From assembly GCA_037126765.1 (NCBI GenBank), contig JBBCBC010000024.1, positions 21,115,554 through 21,179,553 on the forward strand: a stretch of DNA of 64,000 bases. The letters are read 5' to 3'. The notes beneath the pieces are model-generated. The model did no database searches and was not told the DNA's origin. It was given only the letters and a program-made list of their open reading frames with translations. The translations under genes were made by a program, and so were the position numbers. Positions within the stretch are counted from its first letter, which is position 1. Each line of letters begins with the position of its first letter. Positions 43,289-52,921 of the stretch are shown here, in pieces. Source of the stretch: Stenogyne calaminthoides (Eukaryota; Streptophyta; Magnoliopsida; Lamiales; Lamiaceae).

Positions 43289-45259
43289 TGTTGTTCCCGG
43301 TGCAAACGAGTCTTACACGTGTATGGGGGGGGAATACACGTGTTTAGTGATTTTAAAAACTTTTTCTTCACTGAGGTCAGATGGGTCAGGTTGTCCTGAT
43401 GATTTGGCCCTGAGAAGCACTGATCGCCCTGAGTCAAAGTCTACCTGAGACAGTGATCCTGAGCTGCTTTCAGAAGCCTCAAATAATCCCAACTGAGCCT
43501 GAGTTTTCAGAGATCCTGAGCTGCTTGGATAACTACTTAGATGTGCGGAATGGTTGGCCCTAAGTTTATACTCGTTTTATGCTTTGTTGAAAAAACTTCA
43601 TTTTAATGGAATAGTGATTAAGGCTGTGATTCAGTTAGATGCAACTTCAGTGGATTGATTCCAACTGAATATCAGTGAAAATATGCTTTCAGTTAAAGAT
43701 ATGCAACAGTTAATTAACGCAGTACAGAAAGCAAATAACACAGCAAGTTATAGTGGTTTAGAGACTCAAGCTCCTACGTCCACTCTCCCTGACCCTTCAG
43801 AGAAATTCCTTAACCACTTCCTAAGGTTTTCTGACTACCTCTGTAGTTTACTAACCTTTCTATTTTGAGCTTTCTGACTACCTCTGTAGTTTACTTACTC
43901 AAAACACACACAAGCTTTCTGACTATCCAAGATAGTTTACTCACTTCTTCTCTAGAGTTTTCTGACTACCTCAATGTAGTTTACTAACTCTTTACAACTC
44001 CAACTCACCAACAATCACACTCAAACTACCTTACAAAGGGTTTGGGGTTTCTTGGTTGGTTTCCAACTAGGATGAGATATCCTTTACAATTAAGTACAAT
44101 GCAAAGGCTAGGATATCTCTACTAAGCTTTGGATATATCTTATCAAAACTAGGCTTAGTGAATGAGCTCTCTTCAATGTAAAGCACTTGGGAAATTCTTG
44201 GGTTTTCGAGTGCTTCAATTTCCAATAATAAGATTGAGCTCTTGAGTTGCTTACAAATTTCCTGTAACCTTCAATGTAGAGGGTCACTAGTATTTATAGG
44301 CAATCACCAAGGTCACTCTTGAAAAACTATCCGTTGGAAGAGATAGCTTCATGAGTTTCCTCTTATGGTGTGTGATGAACGGCTATTTTTAGGGTTTGAA
44401 TACTCCCTAGCATGTTTTAGGCAATATGCTTTAATGTAGCCTTTCACCACTTTTTGCAGTCTGGAACATAGTACTACTGACATGCTTCAGTGACCTATCG
44501 CTTGCAGTGTCAGTAAAGTACAGTGCTGTCTTCCTCGTGATTGGTTCTTATCTTCGGCAAATGTAGACAAACATAACGGCTCATTTAGGTCAATATCTCT
44601 GAGTGATATAACCTTAACAACACTTTGTTTTAGTTCCTTTTGTCTGCATGTGAATGTCTTGGGCAATATCTATTTTTCTAAGTAATCGCGTTTTTCTCAG
44701 TTTGTATCCTTCAGATAGATATTATTCAGTGCCTCGGAACATTCAGGTTATACTAAGCATTCAGTAGATTACTGAGTCTTCAGTAACTACTGTGTTTTCA
44801 GTATCCTTTGTCTTCAGTATCTTCAGTCTTCAGAGTCTTCAGTGTCTTCTGAGTCTTCAGTGTCTTCAGAGTCTTCAGAGTCTTCTGAGTATTCAGAGAT
44901 ATGCTGATTGATATACTGAGTCTTCATGCTGAGTCTTCAGTTTCTCAGTTTCATACTGAGTCTTCAATTTCTCAGTTTCATACTTAGTCTTCAGTTTCAT
45001 ACTGAGTCTTCAGTTTCTCAGTTTCATACTGAAACTTCTGTTTCATACTGAAACTTCAGAAACTTCAGAAACTTACAGAGTCTTCAGAATCTTCAGAATC
45101 TAACCTGATCTATATCTGCTGACTATACATGGTGCAGATAACATCCTGAACACTCTAAACTGAATCCTGACTCAATCTATCAAGATTATCCTGAACATGT
45201 CATACTCAGGGGTTTTGGGATCTAATCAAAATCTTCTTTATTAAATTCATCTCCCAATA
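43289..45259 (-). repeat. 5' LTR of the SIRE-type element
   Basis: 1971 bp from TGTTGTTCCCGG to CCCAATA (the other copy has CCCAACA). Contains a CTTCAGT-rich simple region at about 44750-45110 corresponding to a CTTGAT-rich region in the other LTR. Confidence 0.9.
44291..44298 (-). promoter_or_regulatory. TATA box of the SIRE 5' LTR
   Basis: Minus-strand TATAAATA within the LTR, conserved at 31887-31880 in the other LTR. Likely drives the genomic RNA towards gag. Confidence 0.6.
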
Positions 45260-45465
45260 ACTTTTATTTTAATCTTCTGTGATCTGGTATCACTAAATTA
45301 ACTACAATGTAACAAGTACTTCTTATTGAACAGTTATGCAGTAAATATATGTAACATTTGATGATATTTAAAGCATAAGTGATAAATAATTTATTTCAGT
45401 AAATAAGACAGAAACTCAGTGTGATTATACAAAGTAAAAGCATACTTTCCAGTATGATCCCAACA
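45260..45465 (-). repeat. LTR-A copy 2, proximal part
   Basis: Continues LTR-A where 30876 left off (TCTGTGATCTGGTATCACTAAATT...) and ends CCCAACA at 45465, directly beside the minus-strand purine-rich AGTGCGAGAT. It is the U3 start of the 3' LTR of the pol region to its right. Confidence 0.88.
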
Positions 45466-45569
45466 ATCTCGCACTTATACTCAAAGTCTGCTTTTAAGTA
45501 TACTACAACACGTCTCGGGTAGAATCTACATTACACCTACACAAACCTAATAATATCTCCCACTTATAC

Positions 45570-46601
45570 TCAAAGCAGATTGGCAACGGTCTTGACACCC
45601 ATTCCTTCCACATGTCGCTCGAATGTATTATGAGGCAGACCCTTTGTGAATGGATCTACTAGGTTATCTTCTGACGTAATTTTTGCCACCTCTATATCTC
45701 CTATCTTAACGATTTCTCGTATAAGATGGTATTTCCTTTCAATGTGTTTGCTGGCCTTATGGGCTCTCGGTTCCCTTGAATTTGCAACTGCTCCGGCATT
45801 ATCACAGTAGACCGTGATGGTGCTGGGCAAATTTGGTACTACGTCCAAGTCCACTAGGAAGTTTTTGAGCCAGTCCGCTTCTTTCGCTGCCTCGCAAGCA
45901 GCTACATATTCGGCTTCCATGGTAAAGTGCGCTATGCATTTCTGCTTAACGCTTCTCCATGTCATGGCTCCTCCCCCCATGCAAAACACACTACCCGAGG
46001 TAGATTTTCTGGAATCTAGGTCTGATTGAAAATCCGAGTCCGTGTAACCGATGGGAATCAGACTGTCTGACTGATAAACAAGCATTCTATTGCGAGTTCT
46101 TTTCAGATACTTCAGAATATTTTTAACTGCAGTCCAATGTTCTTTCCTTGGATTACTCTGATATCTTGCTATCATGCCGATGGCAAAGCAAATATCCGTT
46201 CTCGTGCACAACATAGCATACATAAGGCTTCCAACAGTCGAAGCATAATGAATGCCTTTCATGTCATCTATCTCCCTTTGCGTCTTAGGGCACATTTCTT
46301 TGGATAGATAGATTCCATGTCTGAAAGGTACGAAGCCTTTCTTGGAATCCTGCATGTTGAATCGCTTCAAGACAGTATCTATGTATGAGGTTTGCGATAA
46401 GCCTATCATCCTTTTCTTGGGATCTCGAGTGATCTTGATCCCAAGAATGTGACAGGCTTCCCCTAAATCCTTCATATCAAACTGTTTTGACAGCCATGCC
46501 CTTACGTCTGACAAAACCTTTATATCGTTTCTGATGAGCAGAATATCATCTACGTATAGTACTAAGAATACCAATGTAGTTCCGACACGCTTTTTGTACA
46601 C
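45570..46601 (-). CDS. RT C-terminal half and RNase H of the Tork-type element
   Basis: 343 codons without interruption. Starts around LVLYVDDILLI (YVDD), then GIKITRD, YASTVGSLMYAML, and RNase H with GYTDSDFQSD, FTMEAEYVA, VYCDNAGAVA, KHIERKYHLIREI and NLVDPFTKGLP. All RNase H acids are present. It is the best preserved piece of this element; the ORF start is set by an upstream frameshift, not a real initiation codon. Confidence 0.88.
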   Translation of the reverse strand: MYKKRVGTTLVFLVLYVDDILLIRNDIKVLSDVRAWLSKQFDMKDLGEACHILGIKITRDPKKRMIGLSQTSYIDTVLKRFNMQDSKKGFVPFRHGIYLSKEMCPKTQREIDDMKGIHYASTVGSLMYAMLCTRTDICFAIGMIARYQSNPRKEHWTAVKNILKYLKRTRNRMLVYQSDSLIPIGYTDSDFQSDLDSRKSTSGSVFCMGGGAMTWRSVKQKCIAHFTMEAEYVAACEAAKEADWLKNFLVDLDVVPNLPSTITVYCDNAGAVANSREPRAHKASKHIERKYHLIREIVKIGDIEVAKITSEDNLVDPFTKGLPHNTFERHVEGMGVKTVANLL

Positions 46602-46684
46602 ACAACTTTCGAACTCATTTTGATCGAACCCGTAAGACTTTATAACTTGATCAAAACATTGGTTCCAAGCACGCGATACTTGCT

Positions 46685-47194
46685 TCAGTCCGTAGATGGA
46701 CCTTTTGAGCTTGCAAACAAGATGTTCTTGGCCTTTTTCAATGAAGCCTCGGGTTGTTGCATATAGATTTCTTCTTCAAGACTTCCATTGATGAAAGCTG
46801 TCTTGACATACATTTGGAAGATCTCAAAATCGAGATGCGCAACTATCGACAAGAGAATGCGGATGGACTTTAGCATGGCTACAGGCGGAAAGGTTTCCTC
46901 ATAGTCGATCCCTTCTTTCTGAGTGTAACCTTTTGCCATAAGTCTAGCTTTTAAGGTTTCCACCTTTCCGTCCGATCCCCTTTTTCTCTTGTATACCCAC
47001 TTGCATCCAATGGGTTTGACTCCATTAAGTGGTTCGACGAGCTCCCACACCTTGTTTTGATCCATAGAACCCATTTCGACTTTCATTACCGTTTGCCAAG
47101 AATCCGCATCCTTGTCACGGATTGCCTCTTTGTAAGTCCATGGGTCCGATTCATTTTCGCCGGGGATTAAGTCCGAAGACTCTCCTATCCCCAT
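46685..47194 (-). pseudogene. RT N-terminal half of the Tork-type element, with an active-site change
   Basis: 169 codons with CKWVYKRKRGSDGKVET, LKARLMAKGYTQKEGIDYEE and FQMYVKTAFINGSLEEEIY. The last motif normally has Asp (MDVKTAF), the first catalytic metal ligand of RT; here it is Tyr. The frame breaks just after YMQQPE near 46745, and the intervening part is in another frame up to 46602. The enzyme would be dead even without the frameshift. Confidence 0.82.
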
Positions 47195-47206
47195 GAATCT
47201 TTCGAG

Positions 47207-48243
47207 CTATCGGATAACCCTCCCACTGCGATGAGGTTCCGGTTGTGTAAGTGCATCGTTTGGTATATCGACTTGTACAGTTGGCATTGAGGTAAGCCCC
47301 TTTAGCTCATTCAAGGTAATCTCACTTCTAGGCTTCTTGTATTTCATATAGTCCTCTTCCAAAAATCTAAAGTGTGTACTGATTACCACCTTTTGATCCT
47401 CGGGACCATAGAACATGTACCCTTTCGTTCCCTCGGGGTACCTTATAAACAGCCTTATCTTGGATCCAATTTACCGGCTTCCTTGTCTAGCACGTATGTC
47501 GGACACCCCCAGATTCTCATGTGTCCTAGACTGGGCTTGCGCCCGGTCCATAATTCTTTAGGGGTTTTGCGAACCGATTTGGATGGAACCAAGTTTAGAA
47601 TGTAAGCCGCCATTTCAAGGCGTGACCCAAAACGATTTGGGTAGATCCGCATAACTCATCATTGTCCTGACCATTTCTAAAAGAGTTTTGTTTCTTCGTT
47701 CTGCAACCCCGTTTTGTTGAGGGGTTCCGGATGCAGTTAACTGGGATACAATCTCTTCATCCGATAAGTAGTTCAAGAATTCATCGCTGAGGTATTTGCC
47801 TCCACGATCAGGTCGTAGAGACTTGATACATTTTTTCCTATGATTCTCTACTTGAGCCTTAAATTTTTTGAATTTTTCAAAGGTCTCAGATTTATGCTTC
47901 ATTAGGAAAATGTATCCGTATCTTGAGTAATCATCGATAAAAGTAACGAAATACTCATAGCCTCCTCTTGATTTGATTGATATTGGACCACATACATCAG
48001 TGTGAACGATCTCCAACACTTCCTTGGCTCTATTCCCCTTGGCTCTATTTTACCCTCCAAACACGATTCGCAGGTTGGAAATGGTTCAACCTGGAGAGAC
48101 TCCAACGAACCATCTTGGACCAACCTTTGGATCCTCTTTGGATTGATATGACCTAGTCTTAGATGCCATAGAAGTGTTTCGTTCACGTTTGATGAACATT
48201 TTCTTTTAGCCGAAACAGTCGATGTGTTATAGGATGCATTTCT
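47207..48243 (-). pseudogene. Pre-integrase and integrase of the Tork-type element, fragmented
   Basis: Pieces from right to left: 48186-47902 with LLWHLRLGHINPKRIQ and CESCLEGK (HHCC); 48019-47615 with HTDVCGP, RPDRGGKYLS and QQNGVAERRN (the D, D and E residues are kept); 47652-47455 with ELWTGRKPSLGHMRIWGCP; 47416-47207, the C-terminal linker. Frameshifts lie between the pieces. Confidence 0.8.
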
Positions 48244-48453
48244 GAGTGTACTAAAATATCGGATTAAGAATAATGTAGATGTGGCTATTTGATTCTAGCA
48301 ACAAAAACAAGTAAATAATCGTGAATAATCGAACAAGAAGACTGCGGGAAGAACTCTTGAGTTCTTCCCTTAAATTTGGTTTTTGGTATAAATGATGAAA
48401 ATGAGAGCAAGATTGGGAGGATCCAAGTCCTCTACAATGAGGGGTGTGGTCCT

Positions 48454-48462
48454 CTATTTATA
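48454..48462 (-). promoter_or_regulatory. TATA box of the Gypsy-like LTR
   Basis: Minus-strand TATAAATAG within a 10-bp inverted repeat (GGTCCTCTA / TAGAGGACC). Confidence 0.45.
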
Positions 48463-49019
48463 GAGGACCAACCCTAAAAGCTAAAATACTATGTTATTCA
48501 TCTTGACCCTTTATCGTAGGGTTTTATTACAACCGTTGATCTAAACAGTAAAACTTAGTCTATTTTGTATTAGATGTTCTTTGATCGTGGAGCGACCTCG
48601 GGAGGTCGCATTCGAGTTGTCTTTGTGTTCGCTTGACTTCGCTCGTGGGGCGACCTCGAAAGGTCGCCCATTTCGAGATAGTCTTTTTCTCATCTTTCGA
48701 CCTCGCCTATGGATCATCCTCGAGGGAGGTCGCATTTAAGGTGAGGTTGATCTTCTATCGGTCGGGTAGATTCGGGCCTAGGTGGGCCTGGCGATGTGTG
48801 TCGGATCTTTGGCACATATCGGTTTGATTTGTCTACAACAATAGTCCCCAAGGTGGGGCTTTGACTTTGTTCGGAGCTCGATCTTGATCCATACCTTGAT
48901 CGTCTGCGGTTATCATGTTTGCCCCGAGCATGCTCGGATGTCATATAAGGTCTTGATGGTTCGAGAATGAGCCCCGGGTTGAGGATTTTCCTCTGGCTCG
49001 TCATCGATTTTGTGTGTGC

Positions 49020-49560
49020 TTTCGTACTCGAGGTGAGCCCCTTTAGACGAAGTCTTTTACGTATTCGTACTCGAGGTGAACCCCTTTGTGCGAAGTATTT
49101 TTACGTGCTTTCGTACTCGAGGTGAACCTCTTTATGCAGTCTTTTCGGGCTTGTACTCGAGGTGAACCTCTGACGAGTCTTTTTACGTGCTTTCGTACTC
49201 GAGGTGAACCTCTCTGTCTGAAGTCTTTTCTATGCTTTCGTACTCTCGAGGTGAACCTCTATGTATGAAGTCTTTCCTATCTTTCGTAGTCCCAGGTGAA
49301 CCTCTTTGTCTTGAGTCTTTTACAGGCTTTCGTACTCGAGGTGAGTCTCTCTCAGATGAAGTCTTTTCTATCTTTCGTACTCAGAGGTGAGCCTCTTTGT
49401 CTGAGTCTTTTTTTGTGCTTTCGTACTCGGGGTGAGCCTCTTTTAATGAAGTCTTTTTCTGTGCTTTCAGACTCGAGGGTGAGCCTCTTTGTCGAAGTCT
49501 TTTCGTTTCGTCTTTGTGATGTGAGCCTCTTTGTACAAGTCTTTTCTGTATTTCGTCGAG
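49020..49560. repeat. Tandem array 1: TTTCGTACTCGAGGTGAACC unit
   Basis: Imperfect units of about 55-65 bases carrying CTTTCGTACTCGAGGTGA(A/G)CCTCTTTGT. Open frames across it are repeat artefacts. Confidence 0.8.
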
Positions 49561-50200
49561 AATTTTATTAATTACTCATCGAGAGATGGGGCTCATCGAG
49601 AGTTTTATTAGCTACTCGTCGAGAGGCGGAGCTCGTCGAGAGTCATACTTTAGTTACTCGTCGAGAGATGGGGCTCGTCGAGAGTTTTTATTAGTTACTC
49701 ATTGAGAGACGGGGCTCGTCGAGAGTTTTATTAGCTACTTGTCGAGAGTTTTATTGGTTGCTCGCCAAGAGACGGGGCTCGTTGAGAGTATTTTTGGTTG
49801 CTCGTCGAGAGACGGGGCTCGTCGAGAGTATTTTTGGTTGCTCATCGAGAGATGGGGCTCGTCGAGAGTATTTTTGGTTGCTCGTCGAGAGATGGGGCTT
49901 GTCGATAGTCTTTTTGGTTGCTCGTCGAGAGACGGGGCTCGTCGAGAGTCTTTTTGGTTGCTCATCGAGAGACAGGGCTCGTCGAGAGTCTTTTTGGTTG
50001 CTCGTCGAGAGATGGAGCTCATCGAGAGTCTTTTTGATTGCTCGTTGAGAGATGGGGCTCGTCGAGAGTCTTTTTGGTTGCTCATCAAGACACAGAGCTC
50101 GTCGAGAGTCTTTTTGGTTACTCATCGAGAGACGGAGCTCGTTGAGAGTCTTTTTGGTTACTCATCGAGAGATGGAGCTCGTCGAGAGTCTATTTGGTTG
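49561..50200. repeat. Tandem array 2: 40-bp CTCGTCGAGAGACGGGGCTC unit
   Basis: About 16 near-identical 40-bp copies (for example starting at 49921 and 49961), open in several frames on both strands because the unit length and composition exclude stops. Not coding in my reading. Confidence 0.9.
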
Positions 50201-50379
50201 TAAATATTTTTGTTCGACCGTCTTACGTGTATGCAGTCTGTTTTGATTTTTCATCTTAATTTTCTTTCAACTGGTCGTGTTATCCTTTTTAAACTTCTAA
50301 TGTCTTAGAATTATTTGTTATTTTTGATTCGATTGACTTGTGACCTTATTTGCCTTAGGAATTTTTTGGCTTGGCCGAC

Positions 50380-50590
50380 TTTGATATGACATGCGACCGA
50401 GGTCGTCTTATAGATGGTATGCGACCGAGGTCATCTTTGATATGGCATGCAACCGAGGTCGTCTTATAGATGGTATGCGACCGAGGTCGTCTTTGATATG
50501 GCATGCGACCGAGGTCGTCTTATAGATGGTATGCGACCGAGGTCGTCTTTGATATGGCATGCGACCGAGGTCATCTTATAGATAGTATGC
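50380..50590. repeat. Tandem array 3: GCGACCGAGGTCGTCTT unit
   Basis: ATGCGACCGAGGTCGTCTTATAGATGG alternates with TTTGATATGGC, giving a unit of about 56 bases. Each unit contains the palindrome CGACCNNGGTCG. Confidence 0.85.
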
Positions 50591-50830
50591 GACGTAATAG
50601 CCCTCACATGTTCTTGGCTTAGCCGACTTAGACTGGGTATGCGACATACTAGCCCTCAAATGTTCTTAGCTTAGCCGACTTAGACTGGGTATGCGACATA
50701 CTAGCCCTCAAATGTTCTTGGCTTAGCCGACTTAGACTGAGTATGCGACATACTAGTCCTCAAATGTTCTTGGCTTAGCCGACTTAGACTGGGTGTGCGA
50801 CATACTAGCCCTCAAATGTTCTTGGCTTTG
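50591..50830. repeat. Tandem array 4: ATGCGACATACTAGCCCTCA unit
   Basis: Four to five copies of a unit of about 54 bases with GGCTTAGCCGACTTAGACTGGG. Confidence 0.85.
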
Positions 50831-50929
50831 ATATATTTCCAGGAAGTTACTGGAATATACCTGATACGAGTGGGTAAGAATTGCTCGTAAGATCTTTGAT
50901 GCAAGTGGCGAGCTCGTGTGGAGAACTCT

Positions 50930-51087
50930 TTTGGTTCTGCTCGTGGGGATGAGTAGTTCATCGGAATCATGCTCGACATGAGAATGTCTTCAAGGGGAGC
51001 TCGTGAGAGAGAGCTAGGTAGAATACTGCTCGGGATGAGCAGATCTTCAGAGATAGCTCGGGACCCTGCTCGGGATGAGCAAGTCTT
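50930..51087. repeat. Tandem array 5, left part: GCTCGGGATGAGCAAGTCTT unit
   Basis: The same unit as at 52927-54360; the array was split by the solo LTR-A. Confidence 0.8.
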
Positions 51088-52921
51088 TGTTGGGGAATTA
51101 ATTGCACGAATCTATTCGGGATGAATATTTAAATACGAATTTAATTCTAACAATTATTACTAGCATGAATTAATCCTATATTAATTCAAATAATAATTCA
51201 ACAACAAATCATGCATATAAACAGTTCACATAAATCCTACGCATGCAGAATTGCTACGGGTTTACGTGAACTAACCTCTTGGAGTGGAAATGGTCTCGTC
51301 AATTAAACACACCAAAAAGCCTTCCCAAGTATTCCCTAGTCCTTGCTCGTCAATCCGGTGGAAGGAAGCTCGTGAACAATTAACAAAAGGGAAAAAAAAA
51401 ATTTGTTGCACCACCTTTGTGGATTTATTAATTTTTCCAGCACATGGAATTGTACTTGGGAATGAAACATTCATCCCCTATTTATAGAGGGTGGTGGCCG
51501 ATTTTTTTGCATATGGAATAGAGGGAAAAAATCTTTTCTTGATCTCCAAGAAATCATGAATATATCTCATATATTTTTTTCTCCATAATTAAAATATTCC
51601 ATAAAAATCCCACCTCCTCTTGTTATGGGAATTTTCAAAAAAAGAGGATCAAGATTCCAAGATTTGGATCTTCTTGAATTTATGAGATATTCTTGTATTC
51701 CAAGAATACATATCTTCCATAATATCTTTTCTAGAAAATCAAGAAAATCTTTCTTTTCCTTCTTTTTCTTAAATTTCGAAATTTCTAATATAAATAACCA
51801 AGTGGGAGATTTCTTGAATTTAATGAGATAATCTTGTATTCCAAGAATACATATCTTCATTCCATAACAAAATTCAAAGAAAATCTTTCTCCCATTTTAT
51901 TCATATTTTTCGAAAAATGAGGAAAAATAACAACAAGAATTTATTTTATTTTTAAACATCTTTTTCAGTTATTGGACTTTATGTTGGGCTACTTGAGGGG
52001 CCTTTAGGAGAATTAAGATTGGACCTTCCAATGGATCTTGAATTATCAATATTGAACCACAATATTATTCAAGCTCATAAATATTAATTAATCTCACTAC
52101 ATAATTAATATTGCACTATCCATCTTAACCCATATTACAGTCAATATGGCTCCTGGTTATTATTTCCCGTGTTTAAGATTATCTAGCCCATTAATTTTTG
52201 AAATAACTTTCCATTAATTAATATCTTTTGTCCTTGGTTAAGGAGCGGTTCAACATTATTATCCATCTGGGAAACTAGTTCCACTTGCAAGATTTGGTAT
52301 GATAAAACTTATGAACCTCCCGAGAAACAAATCGAACAAAGCGTTCTTGCACCACGATTCGGCCAAGTATTAAATCTTAGCAATCGCATGTGACCAATAA
52401 TATTGCCCAAGATATAAAGTATTGAATCTCGTTGATTCTCTACTCGTAATAAGTCAAAGCAATAATTACTAACCACACGCGATCCTATTTAAGGGACGAA
52501 GATTAAGAAATAACGAACCATTGAGGTCTAATTCTTCCTAGTTCGGTGCTGGAGAATTTGTCCTCATGTAGGTCCTATTCAGCTCATCAGTCATGCACTA
52601 GTGTAATCTCTTGGTCAAGACAAGTCAATCTGAGCCTTACACTTCAACCTTTCACGATGGATTGTTCATTTCCATCTAGGTCGTGAATGGTGTACCTTTT
52701 GGTTACAAGGGATTTATTAATTTAATCTTACGTGATCTGTTATCACTAAATTAACTACAATGTAACACGTCTTATTTATTGAACGGTTATGCGATAAAAA
52801 TATATGTAACATTCGATGTTATTTAAAGCATCAGTGATAAACAATTTATTTCAGTAAATAAGTCCGAAATTCAGTTTTGATTATACAAAGTAAAAGCATA
52901 CTTTCCAGTATAATCCCAACA
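51088..52921 (-). repeat. Solo LTR-A (1834 bp) with target duplication
   Basis: TGTTGGGGAATT at 51088 to CCCAACA at 52921, flanked by GTCTT (51083-51087) and ATCTT (52922-52926), a 5-bp duplication with one difference. It lies inside minisatellite array 5 and no internal region accompanies it, so it is a solo LTR left by recombination between the two LTRs. It contains TATAAATA at 51486-51479. It is the complete reference for the LTR-A family here. Confidence 0.9.

Larger units (their letters stand above)
30877..45259 (-). mobile_element. SIRE-type Copia element with env-like ORF (14.4 kb)
   Basis: Two LTRs of about 2 kb (30877-32874, 43289-45259), PBS at 43286-43277, polypurine tract next to 32875, and on the minus strand gag (43164-40759), protease (40746-40198), integrase (40196-38937), RT (38903-37950), decayed RNase H, and an extra long ORF (36637-33195) between pol and the 3' LTR. 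This layout and the tract GGCATCATCAAAAAAGGG are those of the SIRE/Maximus lineage. It sits inside LTR-A copy 2, whose two halves flank it. No clean target duplication is visible. Damage is limited: a handful of single stops and frameshifts plus a ruined RNase H. Confidence 0.92.
45466..48280 (-). mobile_element. Tork-type (Tnt1-like) Copia internal region, truncated
   Basis: From the polypurine side (45466) it holds RNase H, RT and integrase on the minus strand, each broken. It stops in the pre-integrase domain near 48243-48280, so gag, protease and the 5' LTR are missing; a different LTR-like sequence begins there. Protein motifs and LTR-A ends match the Tork/Tnt1 lineage. Confidence 0.8.

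Noticed and set aside
30872..45264. Target site duplication of the SIRE element
   Set aside because: GGGAC on the left and ACTTT on the right do not match; only the continuity of LTR-A proves the insertion.
49735..50246. Long open frames on both strands over the 40-bp array
   Set aside because: They exist because the repeat unit lacks stops in several frames; translations are monotonous and overlap on both strands.
48281..52921. The LTR-A copy at 51088-52921 as the 5' LTR of the Tork-type element
   Set aside because: It has its own TSD within satellite array 5 and no PBS or gag follows it, so it is a separate solo LTR.
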